Notes: generated from the letters alone by a model not told the origin. 64,000 nt of DNA from Takashimella koratensis (GCA_003116875.1 BCKT01000008.1:537924-601923), one strand, 5' to 3'. Shown: positions 45,320 through 57,724, counted from the first letter of the stretch. Program-made: numbers and translations.

Positions 45320-45668
45320 ACCGGGAGGAGTAAAGGGGTTACGCAGAGGTGGCTGGAATGAGTCGAGGAGAGCGATATCAGGTGTCGAGAAGAAGGAGTG
45401 AGCTGTAGGGGTGTATTGAAGGTGAGTGTGATGGTGAGAACAATAGGAAGAGACGAGGATGGAGGATGAGAATCAAGATGAACGAGTCTGTTACCGTTTT
45501 AGCTTTACCAGTGGCAAACAGCACGAGTCACGTGACACCCTTCGCCACATTCGAAAAAAACGCCGCTTTGGTCAGTAGTAGTAGTAGTGCATCTTCATCT
45601 CTTCCCTTCTTCCATCCACTCACTCCCTCCTCATTATCCCCCTCACCCTTTCATCTCCGAGACCAACC
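45320..45668. promoter_or_regulatory. Divergent promoter region, MEX67 / SF3B2
   Basis: This 349-base gap contains the two start regions. The SF3B2 side is pyrimidine-rich (CTTCCCTTCTTCC onward) and has a small AGTAGTAGTAG run near 45577. No TATA box was seen. Confidence 0.5.
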
Positions 45669-47818
45669 ATGCCCGCCCCAGCAGTCGCCAACGGCCACGC
45701 AGAGGGGAGCAACGGTGTCAACGGCGTCAACGGGCACGCCCCGGCCGGCGGGAAAGCAGCGGGCGCGAAATCCAGGTCGGCGTTGAAGAGGCAAAAAGCA
45801 AAGGCGAAACGGGAAGGGAGTCGGGCAGGGACCGAGTCGGCGAGTGAGGCCGAGAGCGATGCCGAGGTGAGTCGATCTGAATGGGTTGGTTTTGGGATGC
45901 ATTCAAGACAAAGAGAGGACGATGAGGTTTGGGATTGAAGAAAGCGAGGAATGCGCAGAAACATTGTTGTGGATGTCTTGGTCGACTAAACTAGATGCTA
46001 ACAGGCAACCCTAGTCCGTCGCATCGATCGCATCCGCGTCCACCGCTGCGACCTCTCTCTCTATCGAATCCATCCTCCCCGACCCTTCTGACCCGAGCTT
46101 CGCCGCATTTGCTTCCGTATTCGCGCACTTCAACCAAGACGGGGAAGGTGGGGGTCTGTTAGGCGGTGCGGATGCCGGTCCTGCCAAGGGCCAAGTCTAC
46201 TATTCCGACGACGAGGACGATGATGAGGAAGAGCGGCAACGAGCGCAAGCTCGCGCTGCGGCCGAAGAAGGGATGACGCGCCGACAACGACGAGCGGCTG
46301 CGAAACTCAGTGTTGCCGAGTTGAAACAGCTCGTTGACCGCCCCGAGGTCGTCGAGTGGTTTGACGCCGACGCTCGCGACCCACGTATGCTGGTTACTCT
46401 TAAATCCTACCGCAACACTGTCCCCGTCCCTGCGCACTGGAACGCCAAGCGTGACTACCTCGCGGGTAAACGAGGGATGGAGAAACCGCCTTACCTTCTC
46501 CCTCCCTGGATCGCCGAGACCGGTATCGGCGAGCAACGCGACGCGGTCAAGGCCAAAGAGGCATCACAGACTTTGTCTCAAAAGACTCGAGAGCGTGTTC
46601 AACCGAAGATGGGGAAGATCGATATCGACTATCAGAAGCTACACGACGCGTTCTTCAAGTATCAGACCAAGCCGAGGATGACCAAATTTGGGGAGGCGTA
46701 TTACGAGGGGAAGGAGTTGGAGACGGATTTGAGGACGAAGAAACCGGGAGAGTTGTCGGATGAGTTGGTGGAAGCCTTGTCGATCCCGCCGCTCGCACCC
46801 CCGCCATGGCTCATCGCGATGCAGCGGTTCGGACCACCGCCTAGTTACCCAAACTTGCGGATCCGCGGTTTGAATGCGCCAATCCCAGCAGGGTGAGTGG
46901 GTCTGAGGAATCAAATTGAACAGAGATCGGGGATAACAGTATCTACGACGAGTGCTAATAACCTATACAGCGCGCAGTGGGGTTTCCACCCTGGTGGTTG
47001 GGGTAAGCCCCCGATGGACGAGTACAACCGCCCACTCTACGGTGATGTCTTTGGTGTCGTCCAGGGTGCGGAGATTATGAGGCAAAACGAGATTGACCGG
47101 TCTCGCTGGGGAGAGATTGAGATTATGGAAGCGGGTGAGTACTATCTAGGGTTGTGGAACATGGAGACGACCGTGTTGATTATGGCTGACAACATATGCA
47201 GACGACGAAGACGAGGAGGACGAGGACGAGGAAGAGGAAGAGGACGAGGAGGGAGAAGAAATGGAGATGCCTACGCGGTCTGGGAACGTTCCTGCCGACG
47301 GCACGGAGACGCCCTCTGGTCTCGCGACTCCATCAGGTGTTCAATCGGTGGTATCTACGATCCCTGGTGGCCTGGAGACTCCCGAATTCGTCGACCTGCG
47401 CAAACGCACGACTCGGGACGAGGACGACGGACCGTCTGGACCTCGCGAGCTGTACACCGTTATCCCGGAACGAGAGACGACCGTGCGTGGTCTTATGGGC
47501 TCGTCGACTGCCTACGACGTTGGCGCTGCTACTCGAGGTGGGCCCGCGGCACCTGGTGCGCCCGTCCTTGGCTCAGATGATAGGGGCCATAAGCGCAAGT
47601 CGGGTGACGTTGAGGTCTCGATGGACGAAGACGACCTGAGCCAGGCAGAGTTGAGGAAAAGGTACGATGCCGCTCACTCTCAGCAGTCGAGAGTGCATGT
47701 CCCGGGGACACATGTGGATAGGTCAGAGTTTGATGATGTCATCTCGAGTGAGACGAAGAAACGCGCAAGGAAGGATGATAGGAAGGGCAAGGAGAAGGCG
47801 GAAAAGTTCAAGTTTTAG
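45669..47818 (+). CDS. SF3B2: Splicing factor 3B subunit 2 (SAP145/Cus1)
   Basis: The start MPAPAVANGHAEGSNGVNGV is followed by a basic, charged N-terminus. The conserved core (DUF382) reads WNAKRDYLAGKRGMEKPPYL, LPPWIAETGIGEQRDAVK and KIDIDYQKLHDAFFKYQTKP. It is followed by the PSP domain, PPPWLIAMQRFGPPPSYPNL and RIRGLNAPIPAG, spliced to AQWGFHPGGWGKPPMDEYNR and LYGDVFG. These are diagnostic of SF3B2, part of the U2 snRNP that helps recognise the branch point. An acidic stretch (DEDEEEEEDEEGEEMEM), then VDLRKRTTRDED and VLGSDDRGHKRKSGDVEVSM follow, and a Lys-rich end that ends KAEKFKF. About 620 residues from four exons; intron boundaries are regular. The gene ends 280 bases from the convergent ABM gene. 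Confidence 0.92.
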
Positions 47819-47877
47819 AAGAAGTGATATTTGGGGTATGGGGATGTATGGTGATTTTTGTTCTGGTCAAGACCGGA

Positions 47878-47896
47878 GGGGGGGGGGGGGGGGGGG
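47878..47896. repeat. 19-base poly-G tract after SF3B2
   Basis: An uninterrupted run of 19 G lies 60 bases after the SF3B2 stop codon and about 200 bases from the convergent ABM gene stop. It is the shortest of the four long G/C homopolymers of the window. Confidence 0.95.
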
Positions 47897-48098
47897 TGCG
47901 CGAGAATCGCCAGTGATTGGCGGAAGGATAGTGTATCGTTGAAGTTGTTGAGCGTGTTCACGGAGGACGATTTCATAGGGTTGCATGCAGATGATAACAG
48001 AATTTCTCCATCTGAGACGGACTCGTGACCGATTGCACTCAGCCCAGCATGGAGAGCGACTTCCCGAACGAAGAGCTCGAGTGACTCGGACAGCTCCG

Positions 48099-48796
48099 TT
48101 ACATCTCTTCCCACCGGGTGAGGTCCATCGGCTTGGCGAGGAGCGGGATGACGTAGGGGTCAAATGTCTTCCAGTACTGCGTTTTGAAGGGGGTATCAGA
48201 TCGGTCAGCGTGGTATTGGAGAGCAGAACTACACTAGATACTGGGTAAGCGGCATGGACTTACCGGGTTGTTCAGGTGATACTGCTGCGAACTCTCTTGT
48301 TCGTACCTCTCCACGATGCAGAACTTTGTCTCGTCCTGTTGCTGCGTCAGGAAGGACTTTGGTTCCAGCCTTTCACCACCAGCAATAGCCAAATCTCGAA
48401 AATTCAACTGTGCAATACCGAAACTCAACCCCTTCACCACACCGTGGCAAGTCTCTTTTCCCCCTTGGACCCTAAGCTCCTCTACATACCTTGGGATCCT
48501 GCATGACGTGCCAGTCGATGGTCTCCTTGTCCTTGCGATAGACAGCAGCAGCCTCGACGAGTTTCGCCTTGATCTTGTCGACGGCGTCCTGGGTGTCGTC
48601 AGCGCTGCACCTCCGCAGGCCCAATGGGAAAGTGGGAGAATAAAGGAGCGATATAGATATAGATAGGGTAGAGGTGGAGAGAGAAAGGAGGGTATTGGGA
48701 GACCGAGACGAACAAGACCAGGCGGCGAAAGAGGGTTGGGAAGGAGACGAGACGTACGGGCTTGGATTGGAGGTGGACGACGATGGTGTATACCAT
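48099..48796 (-). CDS. Small antibiotic-biosynthesis-monooxygenase (ABM) domain protein
   Basis: Four small exons give about 95 residues, beginning MVYTIVVHLQSKP and continuing DAVDKIKAKLVEAAAVYRKD, KETIDWHVMQDPK, DETKFCIVERYEQESSQQYH, LNNP, then YWKTFDPYVIPLLAKPMDLT and RWEEM. This is a single ABM-type dimeric ferredoxin-like fold. Such proteins are small oxygenases or stress-related enzymes of uncertain function in fungi. The first intron is long (about 48,757-48,590). Two candidate acceptors nearer the start lead to a frame stop, so the one at CCCAG before GACGCC is preferred; it keeps the phase. The final stop is at 48099. Confidence 0.75.
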
Positions 48797-49367
48797 GGCT
48801 GCGAGATGGGTTGGCGAGTGACGAGTGACGAGTGACGAGTGACGAGGAAAGAGACTGAGAAAGAGTTGAAGGAGGGGAGGATCGAGTCGTGGGGTGAAGG
48901 TGTGGGATCAGAGCGGGAGTGCAAAGGAAGTCAGGTCAGGTCACTGGGTCGAAAGGGACTCTACGAGTACTGTCGTACTCTATACTCTGTCACGAGCTCA
49001 CTCAGGGCAACGACCCGAACAGGGACCAGTCACGAGCTGTTCTCTGCTCTGCCTGGCCTGCAAACCAGCACCAAGATGCAAGATATAGCAGCCGGGGAGG
49101 GCGGAAGCGAGACGTGGACGAGGGACGCTGTCATTCGCTGTGGGGTAAGGGTCAAGGGTCTCTCTTACCGCCGGAAGCAGTTCTTGCTACCGTGCAGACT
49201 GGAAAGGACCAGTCGCCACAACACGACAGTCTCCACCGTGGGCAAGTAAAACACAAATAGTCGCGTCACCCGATCGAGATGAAAGATTCAACATTGGCAG
49301 CATCCAATCTTTCACCCAACCTCGTCAAGTATCCTCCCCTCGACCATCATATCCATGCAATGGCAGC
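48797..49367. promoter_or_regulatory. Divergent region, ABM gene / APN2
   Basis: This 571-base gap contains a short tandem repeat just left of the ABM start (48816-48846) and otherwise mixed-sequence DNA. No gene is supported. Confidence 0.5.
48816..48846. repeat. 7-bp tandem repeat (GAGTGAC), 4.4 copies
   Basis: The unit GAGTGAC is repeated four times and a little more directly upstream of the ABM gene start, inside its 5' leader or promoter. Confidence 0.9.
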
Positions 49368-52175
49368 ATGCGCATCTTGACATGGAACGTGGTAAGTGGA
49401 AAGCTCATTACAGCTCGGGCTGCGTGTAGCTACATCATCGTGGTTGTGTCCATGCTCATCACCGGATCCAGAACGTCCTTCGAACATGTCTCGATTACCA
49501 CCCGTCAGTCCTCAGTCCTCAATGAGCTGAGTTGGCGGTGCCCAGAGAGACGAAGGGTTGATTGAGAGCAATTTTTACTGATTTGATCCCTAGATTCTCC
49601 CAGTTGCCCGACAAGAACATTGAGGGTCTTCTGGGCCAGCTTGGTGCCGAGATTGCGTGCTTCCAAGGTAAGTTGTCCTTTGATCACCCTAGACCTTCTA
49701 AGCACTGTGTCTCTTCTTGTTCAAGACGACCAGGCTGATACGGAAAATTCAGAGCACAAGACGCGTCGCCCGCAACTCGAAAAATCCATGGCCTGCCCTG
49801 GTCCGTATGACGGTTTTTGGACTTTTCCTCGTTCCAAGACCGGCTACTCGGGTGTCTGCACCTTTGTCGACTCGCGATACTGTGTCCCCCTGAAAGCCGA
49901 GGAAGGAATCACGGGACTCTTGCTTGATGATCGAGGAAGTACGATGCGGCCGCCGTGGACGGAGGAAGAGAGGGTCGGGGGGTACGTTGATATGGACGAC
50001 CTAGAGTTTTTGGACGAAGTGGATGGGAGGACGTTTGAGCCCAAGAAACTGGATATGGAAGGTCGGGCGGTCGTGTGTGACTTTGGGTGAGTAGAGGTGT
50101 TATCATCTTCAACGAGTATCTTAGGTCCTGAGTAATCGTGATAGCTAACTCACACATCTAGATTGTTTGTGTTGTTCAATCTCTATTGCCCAAACGAAAC
50201 CAATGATACCCGCCGTCCCTACAAGATGAACTTTCTCGCCGCTCTTCAGGCCCGTGTCCGCGCCCTGGTCGCGCAGGGAAGAAATGTCATCATCGCGGGC
50301 GACATCAATATCATGCGCTCTCCGATGGACTCGGGCGAAGGAGGGATCAAGACGACGGCTGAGAAACATTATGAGCACCCAGCGAGACGGATATTCGATG
50401 ATTGGTGTGCGCCGAAAGGACCAATGGTTGATGTTGTTCGCGAGTCGTGGCCAGATAGAGAGGGGATGTTTACTTGTTGGAACACCAAACTTGATGCAAG
50501 GTGAGCGGTATTGGCATCTTTCAGAGGCTTGAAGAGCTATCGCTGACTGCTTCACCTGTCAATCAGGCCATCCAACTACGGCTCTCGAATCGATTATATC
50601 CTCTGTACGCCCGGCCTGCGACCATGGATCAAAGGCGGCGACATTCTCCCCAAAGTCTTTGGGTCCGACCACTGCCCCGTCTACATCGACCTACACGAGA
50701 CCATCCCCTCTCCCAACCCAGGCGACCCCCCACTCGTCCTGCGCGACCTACTCAACCCGCGAAATCGACCACCATCCACCGCGCCAGTGTACCCCAATGA
50801 CAAGCCACGGACCGCACCGGAACCGCCAAGGTTTGCGACAAAGTTTTTCGAAGAGTTTTCGGGGAAACAGATGACGTTGAAGAATCTGTGGGCGGCGGGA
50901 GCGGGCGTGAAGAAGGAGAAGAAGGAGAAAACAGAGAAGGGTGGGGAGAAAGATGAGGTGAGGGGTGAGAAGAGCGAGCCGGCGGTGGGAGCCACGCAGA
51001 GTGATACTGCGTCGACATCAGCTGGCGTACAAAGTACAGGTCCGGAAACACAGTCGACAACAGACACCGTGTCAATCCCTTCTGCTACACCCGTCTCCGA
51101 GCTCGTCAACGACCACGTCACCTCCCCGTTCAGCCTCGCTCGTACAGCGTTCAACACACTTGACGCATCGCAGCCATCCACATCCAGCCTGACCCAGCAA
51201 TCCAGCTCGACGCGATCTGTCCCGCCTCCAAGCGGTGTGAGCCAGTCGCAGTCGGCGATCGATATGACGGCCGAAAACGATGATGAGCCGGAGAGCTCGG
51301 TCAAGCTGCTCAAAAGGGAGCGGTCGGATTCGGTGAAGACGACTGCCAGTGGAAAGGCCAAGTCGGCGAAACAGGCGGCCACAGCGGTTGCGAAGGGGTC
51401 GCAGCCGAAACTCGCGTCGTTCTGGAAACAGCCCAAAACTCGAACATCGCCTTCATCTAAAGCGGAGACCTCATTAAACGGAGCACGTTCTCCAAAAGTG
51501 TTACATTCGGTATCCGAGTCCAGCTCGAACGCCGCTGCGTCATCCGCGGCGACAAGTCAAGATAGATTACTTGTTGAAGTTGAAACAGCACCTCGATTAC
51601 CCTCGGCGACGGAAGCTGACGGGCTGAATGCCGAGGAGAGGGATGCTTTGTTCGCACAGTCATTAGTAGACGCAGAGGCTGAAGCGGCTCAAGCAAGGGA
51701 GATCAAGAATAACGAAGCAGCGCCCGTGTGGTTGAGCTTGTTTGCGAAAAAGGCGCCACCGTTGTGTACGGTTCATCAGAAACAGTGCAAAGATTATAGT
51801 AAGTCGTCAGAAGGAAGAGAATAAAAGGGGTGGGGGTCGAGCTGGTCCAGAGCTAATGTGGTGTCAGCTGTGAAGATTCCGGGACCTAACAAGGGGAAAA
51901 GGTTCTGGCTCTGCTCCATGTAAGTCAAGTTGTTTCCGTTGAGCGCATATTTTGGTTTGAGTAGGACTGATACCGGAGAACAGGCCGGTAGGACCAGGTT
52001 ACGATACAGGCAGGTCGAAGCGACCTCGACAAGATGTGGACCCCAAGTATCGCTGCGACTTGTGAGTCAATGTAGACACTTGGGATGCAAGTAAAGCTGA
52101 CAGGATATGATTAGCTTCTTATGGGACTCGGCGAATTCGAAACGAGAGCCTCCAAGAGTGATTGCCAAGAAGTGA
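49368..52175 (+). CDS. APN2: DNA-(apurinic/apyrimidinic) endonuclease 2
   Basis: A first exon of 24 bases gives MRILTWNV, spliced to NVLRTCLDYHP (the MRILTWNVN motif of exonuclease III enzymes). Key residues follow: CFQEHKTRRPQLEKSM with the metal Glu, FNLYCPNE, VIIAGDINIM, NTKLDARPSNYGSRIDYIL and the catalytic His in GSDHCPVYIDL. The middle-to-C-terminal half is Ser/Thr/Lys-rich and contains SQPKLASFWKQP, a PCNA-interacting-box-like sequence. A zf-GRF finger ends the protein (CTVHQKQCKDY ... GKRFWLCSM ... CDFFLWDSA). Apn2 repairs abasic sites and 3'-blocked ends in base excision repair, acting in the nucleus with PCNA. About 750 residues with eight or so introns. The stop is at 52175. Confidence 0.92.
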
Positions 52176-52564
52176 AAGACACTGTTTGGGAAGAGCGAGA
52201 GTCGGGGCCAGGCAGAAGATTCAAGAGGATCAAAGTTGTATTGTAACCCAAACAGCGCCCCATTTGCTTTTCTTTGTACCATTTGACATATTCTGAGGTC
52301 CCAGAGATGGGATAATACAGTAATACAGCTACATGTATAGCCTCTTCGCTGTTACCGTCCAAGGTGTATGAGACGACGCCGCTTCACGGTCAGAGCGGGT
52401 CGGTTCAACGACGATGTTGCTCAATCCGCGCCACGTGGTTCTGCCGTTCGGAAATTGCAAAAATCCAAAGCTTCCATCCAACTGCCGATCGATTTCTCAA
52501 TTCCCTCTTCCTTCTTACCTCTTTCCAACAGCCACCTACTACCTCTCTAGCTTCTCTCGTAACG
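52176..52564. other. Intergenic region, APN2 / COQ6
   Basis: This 389-base same-strand gap contains the APN2 3' end and the COQ6 promoter. It is pyrimidine-rich before the COQ6 start (CTTCCTTCTTACCTC). No gene was seen. Confidence 0.5.
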
Positions 52565-54828
52565 ATGAGGACGAGCCGACCTGCCGCCTTAGCTCTGGAA
52601 GCGCTCTCCCCTGCTTCTCTCTACACCACTACCTCCCGCTCTCTCCGGCTCTCGGCCCCTGTGTCGGCCTGGACTGGGTCTCCTCGCTCACCCCGCCTTC
52701 GCTCGACGACCTCTCCCTCTCTCCTCCCTCGTCTGTCCAGCCGGTCTTTGCACACCTCGGAATCACGAAACCATGCGTCTTCCTCTACCCTAGCGCCGGC
52801 GGAACCAATGCCCGATATCTCGATGGAGGAGACGTACGATATCGTCATTATCGGTGGAGGACCTGCGGGATTGGCGCTTGCCTGTGCTATCCGTGAGTTG
52901 GCATCAAAGTCAATGAAACCGATGGTGTTCATAAAGTGTGGTGTATAAGTGACTAGCTGATATGGGAGACCCGTACAGAGGCCGAGCCAGCGCTACAGGA
53001 TACAAAAGTGCTCTTACTTGAAGGCGGGTCGCTAGCGCCTGTCAGGGGATGGACAGAGTCTGAGTGGTCAAACCGCGTGAGCAGCTTGACCTCTGAGAAC
53101 ATTGCGTGGCTTGAACGTGAGTGATATCCTCTACCTTATCTCTGTGTTCGAACTCTGAATCGTACCTAGTTCCCTTTGCCTTGTCTCGCTTGGCTGAACT
53201 AACACCTCTTCCCTCTCTCTCTCCCCCTGTGCCAATCTTTACTGTCTGCCTTCTCCTCCGATTCTGCTCCGGGACACAGAAATCGGGGGATGGAAACACG
53301 TTGCGCAGAGACGATCATGGGGAGTTGAAGAAATGGTTATTTGGGCAAACCCAACTGCAACTTCTACACCGACGATCCACTTCCCGCCTCTTGGACATCC
53401 GATGGCACGCATGACGGAGAACATCAACCTCCAGCGCGGGCTGTTGCGTGCCATCGAGGCAGGAGGAGGAGGAGGGGTGACGATGCGTGAAGGTGCGAGG
53501 GTAGGGGAGATGCGCATGGGTCCAGGTGGTGGTTGGGTCGGGCTGAAAGTTGGCCAAGATTGGGTCAGGGGTAGTCTCGTGGTAAGTAGCACGACTTTTC
53601 TTTTTACGTGCTGGAGAGCAGGAGAACATGGGCTGATCACATCTCTTTTTGTACATGTTAGATCGGCGCCGATGGACCTAATTCGCCTGTTCGCCATTTC
53701 GCCAACATCTCAACCTACGGACATGCCTACGATACGCACGCTGTTGTCGCTACTCTCCTCCACTCTCCACCCTTCCCATACCGGAACACGACCGCGTTCC
53801 AGCGGTTCCTCCCGACTGGCCCGCTCGCGTTCCTTCCGCTGGCCGAGGAGGTAGCGACGATGGTATGGTCTACCACCCCTGAGCTCGCCGCGGCGTACAA
53901 GAAGCTCCCAAACGACGCGCTGGTCGCGCTGATCAATGTGGGGTTCGGGGCGAGCGAGAAAGTGCTGAGGAAAGTGAATGAGTTGGTACTTGCCGGAGAC
54001 AAGGCGGGGCGACCTGTATCCAGGGATGAGATTGATGCGATCGTCACGGCGGCTCGAGTGGCACAGGAGGTCACCACCTCAAGCGTAGATACTGCGGCAG
54101 AGCTCGATGTCAACTCGGACGTAGGGGGTAACGCATCTCTTCGCCCACCCGAGGTTCATGCCATCCCTCCGACTTCTGTCGCAGGCTTCCCTCTCCGCCT
54201 CTCTCACGCCGACAAATACACCTCACATCGTCTCGCGCTACTCGGTGACGCCGCACACACTGTTCACCCTCTTGCGGGGCAAGGTCTCAACATGGGTCTA
54301 GCCGACGCTCGGTCCCTCGTCTCTACCCTCGCCAAAGCCCGTACCGTCGGGTCGGATCTAGGATCGATCACAGCCCTCGCACCTTACCCGCGAGAGAGGT
54401 ACCCGGCCAACCATGTGTTGCTGAGCGCGACAGACAAGCTGAATTGGGTGTTCAAGAGCAGAGGCTGGGTGGTGGATGGGGTGAGAGGGATGGGCCTGGA
54501 TGTGATCAATGAGCTGGGTTGGGTGAAACGCGCGTTTATGGGTGCCGCCGGGGCACAGCCAGGGGTGGGAGAGGCGTCAGCTGTAGGCGCAGGGGTAGGC
54601 GCAGGGGTAGAGGCAAACGTTGGGAGTGGGAAGGTCTGGGATAGGTTTGGGAGATCAAGTGCGGGAGGGAAAGAAGAAGTGAAAGCTCAAGGCTGGCCGG
54701 CGAAAGTGGCGGATGGACTGGAAGGTTGGATTCAAGTGAAAGCGGCAGCATCAATGGCGACTGAAGTCGTCGGTGCTGGTATAGGTAATGGCCTCCGACG
54801 CTTTGCCGACTCTCTTCAGCGAAGATGA
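52565..54828 (+). CDS. COQ6: COQ6 ubiquinone-biosynthesis FAD monooxygenase
   Basis: The start MRTSRPAALALEALSPASLY begins an Arg/Ser-rich presequence of about 75 residues, as for a mitochondrial matrix protein. The FAD dinucleotide fold reads TYDIVIIGGGPAGLALACAI (GxGxxG). The second motif is IGADGPNSPVRHFANI (DG motif), and the third is LALLGDAAHTVHPLAGQGLN (GD motif). Coq6 hydroxylates the ring of the coenzyme Q precursor and works with other Coq proteins at the inner mitochondrial membrane. Four exons are joined by introns of regular donors and acceptors. The protein is about 645 residues, longer than usual (about 480); the extra length comes from the N-terminus and Gly/Val-rich insertions near the C-terminus (GVGEASAVGAGVGAGVEANV). 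Confidence 0.88.
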
Positions 54829-55192
54829 CGAGGTGGGCACGGTGATGAGGTGACGTCCACGCTGGGTGCTGTGTGCTGGGTACAAATGAAGAGAGGTGAA
54901 GCGAGAAAGGGAGGGAAACAAGTATAGTACAGACATCAAATCGTATTCTGCATAACTCATGAGATGGAAGAAAAGTATCAAATCCCTTGTTCCCAAACCC
55001 TCAAACCTCGCTTCACGAGGGAAGTAGATGGAGACGACGAGGAATAGGGACGGACTGATAGAGTTGAACACGAGAATAAGAAGGAAAAGGACCAAATCGA
55101 CATTGCCAGACCAAACCAGACAGAGACCATTAAATACGACCCACCACTCCTCCAGACAAGCGACCCTCTTGAAGACCCTCTGAGGAACCTTC
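54829..55192. other. Convergent 3' region, COQ6 / LSB5
   Basis: This 364-base gap between converging stops should hold both 3' untranslated regions. No repeat or gene was seen. Confidence 0.5.
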
Positions 55193-57724
55193 TTAGGCAA
55201 TCTGCTCCTTCACTTCTGAAGTATGTACAACTACATGACCTTCGACTCCATCGTTCGCGGGATCCGATCCATCTTCTACACTGATCCGACCGCCTTCTTT
55301 CCCTTCAGCTTGGACTTTATCTAAATCGCTCTCCCTATATCCGAGTAAACAACAAAACCGTCAGCATGTCCATTATCCTTCAACATTGCCTCATTCTGGC
55401 CACTTCAACACTCACACTCCATACGGGGCTTCTCAACTTGCGGGGTCTCGTCGTCAAATTGGTCCGCGAAGGGGTCGTTGGGATCCAACAACCCGCCAGT
55501 CGCCTGACGTCCTTCATCATCAAACGTCTCGTAGTGCCTTGACTGCCTACGACTACTAGACCCTGCGCCTGCGCTCGCTTTAGGCTGGTTCATCGACTGG
55601 CGCCTAGACGCCGAATGAGCCTCGCGCCACTCCTCGTCCGAACTGTTGTATTCGTCCGAGTAGTCGGAGAGAGTTCCGGCGCCGTAGCTCCCGTCCTCTG
55701 AGTCGGGTCGCATCGGCGAAGGGAGGTACGGGGCGCGTCCGGCGCCGCTGCCACCACGAGCCGAGATCGGAGCCGCAAAGTCCAAGTCGGCGAGGTCCGG
55801 GTGGGCAGAGGCAGTCGGTGGAGCCGGAGCTTGGCGGGTAGATCGCTGAGCACGGCGGACAGACTCGCGTTTCTGCGCTTCCTGCATACGCTGCAGTTCG
55901 CCAGTACGGTCGGCTTCAAGGCGCTGAGCGTCGAGTCGGCGCTGCAGCGCGTCAACAGCAGCAGGAGTCGAAGGGTCAGGGTGCTCTTCGCCCTCCGAGT
56001 CAGAGTCGAGCGCCGCGGGCTTGGACAACTGCGAGGGGGTCAGCATAGTCAATCATGATAGAGTAAGGGATCTGACAAAAGGTGAGATTCTCCGACTCAC
56101 CCTGTCGTAGAGCTGAATCGCCTCGACAATCTTTTCATTCGCATCGAGAAGCGTCCCAACGTACTCCTCATCCGTAACCAACTGGACGTATCGAATGATC
56201 ACTCTGCGCGCCGCCTTGGCCTTGTCGAGGTTCTCCTGTACCTTGGGGCTTTCCGTGACGTTTTCATATTCACGGTTGATATGCCTACAGGCATTGACGA
56301 GGTTGTTTGCTGACTGAATCGCATTGGCGACGGAAACCATGATCTGTGGTTTTTCTTTGATAAAGTCAAACTTGGGCCTCTGAGGCTGTTTGGCTGCAGG
56401 TTGACGAGAGGCTGCGGGACGTTTACGAGCTTCTTCTTTAGCTTTGGCGCGTCGTTCGGCTTCTTCCTCGGCTTCGCGACGACGGCGAGCCTCAATGTTG
56501 GCCATGTCCTGTTTACGCTTGAGTTCGCGCTCTCGGCGCTCGAGCTCGGCTTCACGCTGCTCCACGGCGATACGGGACTCGCGCTGTCGCTTCCGCTCCT
56601 CGGCGTCGGCCTTGGCAGCAGCCAGGTCGGCGTAGGTGTCGGGCCCACGGTGACCAGGTGCCGGCTCCCAGCTGTGGTTGTAGAGGTCGTCGGTCTCGGT
56701 GAACCCACCACGCGATGCGGTGCCGGATCCCACAGTCCCCGGCGGGTCCTTGTGTGCAGGCATCGAAGAGGGCTTGAAAGGAGTCAGCGGGAAAGTTCAT
56801 TTTCACCGATGAAAACAGGTGAGACTTGCCTTCTTCACGTTGGGACCAGCACCGCCATACTGTCGGTACAAACCGGCGACGTGCTGCATCCGAGGTTCAT
56901 CCTGACGAAGGGAAATGTCAGTATGCATCCTGCTTGGTGGAACTGCGGGCAAGCACTCACGACATATTGGATTGACCACGCGTGGAATACGAGGATCATC
57001 CGTTTCTTGACTTTCGGGTCGAGCAGGTTCTGAAAGCGAAGCATGTCATCAGCACGAACCTTGTACCCTACGCCCTCGAGCGAGGGTTACTCTGGCTCAT
57101 CGTTCAAGGACAGACAAGGGCCCAAGGGATCTAAGGGAATGGAAAGAGAGAAGGGAGTCACTCACGTCCTGAGCCATCTCCTTGAGACGGTCCATGAGCT
57201 GCTGGTTGGCCCAGTTGACTTGGAACCCCTTGGATGCGTTCTCGGTCAAGGCGCGAAGGATGACGAGAGCCCGGAGCTGGCGATGGACGTTGCCGTACTT
57301 GAGCTTTTTACGAATCGCCCTTGCTGCTTCCTGTCCTGGGTCAGCGAGATCATGGGGCGGTCAAGTCATGGATGGAGTGAGGATGTAGGTGGTTGCGATG
57401 GCTTATCTCTACACGAGCACGGGTGCCGTTGACGAGGTACAGGAGGACAAGAAGAGAGATAGGAGCACAACGATAGACAAATTCAAAGGAGATACAACCG
57501 TCTACACCCGCTGAAACCAATGTAAATGTACTCACAGTGGTCCCCTGATGTCCTTGGAGGTTGATACTCTCGACCAGTTCTGGGATTCCATCGAGACTGA
57601 GCTCTTCGTACCTATCGGAAGAGAGGACTTCGACCCAATCTGTGATGGACGAATGGGGTTTCTCGCCGCTGAACGAGTCGACAAAGGACATGCCCGTCTT
57701 GATGAATTGGCCGGCTTTGGACAT
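55193..57724 (-). CDS. LSB5: LSB5-like VHS and GAT domain protein
   Basis: The start at 57724 gives MSKAGQFIKTGMSFVDSFSG. The VHS domain follows, with ITDWVEVLSSDRYEELSLDG, then LRALVILRALTENASKGFQV, DNLLDPKVKKRMILVFHAWS and QYVDEPRMQHVAGLYRQYGG. A charged coiled coil comes next (ERKRQRESRIAVEQREAELE). The GAT domain follows (MVSVANAIQSANNLVNACRH, KAKAARRVIIRYVQLV, YVGTLLDANEKIVEAIQLYD). Near the end is DPNDPFADQFDDE, a DPF-type endocytic adaptor motif. LSB5 proteins bind ubiquitin and actin-regulating partners and link sorting to the actin cytoskeleton. The last exon is joined by a donor read as GTGTGAGT, which keeps the phase; using the neighbouring GTGAGT would give an early stop. About 690 residues. 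Confidence 0.82.

Noticed and set aside
48590..48606. Alternative acceptors (GGAG and GTGCAG) for the ABM gene first intron
   Set aside because: Both lead to an immediate stop or need a phase that the donor cannot give; the acceptor before GACGCC keeps the frame and the family length.
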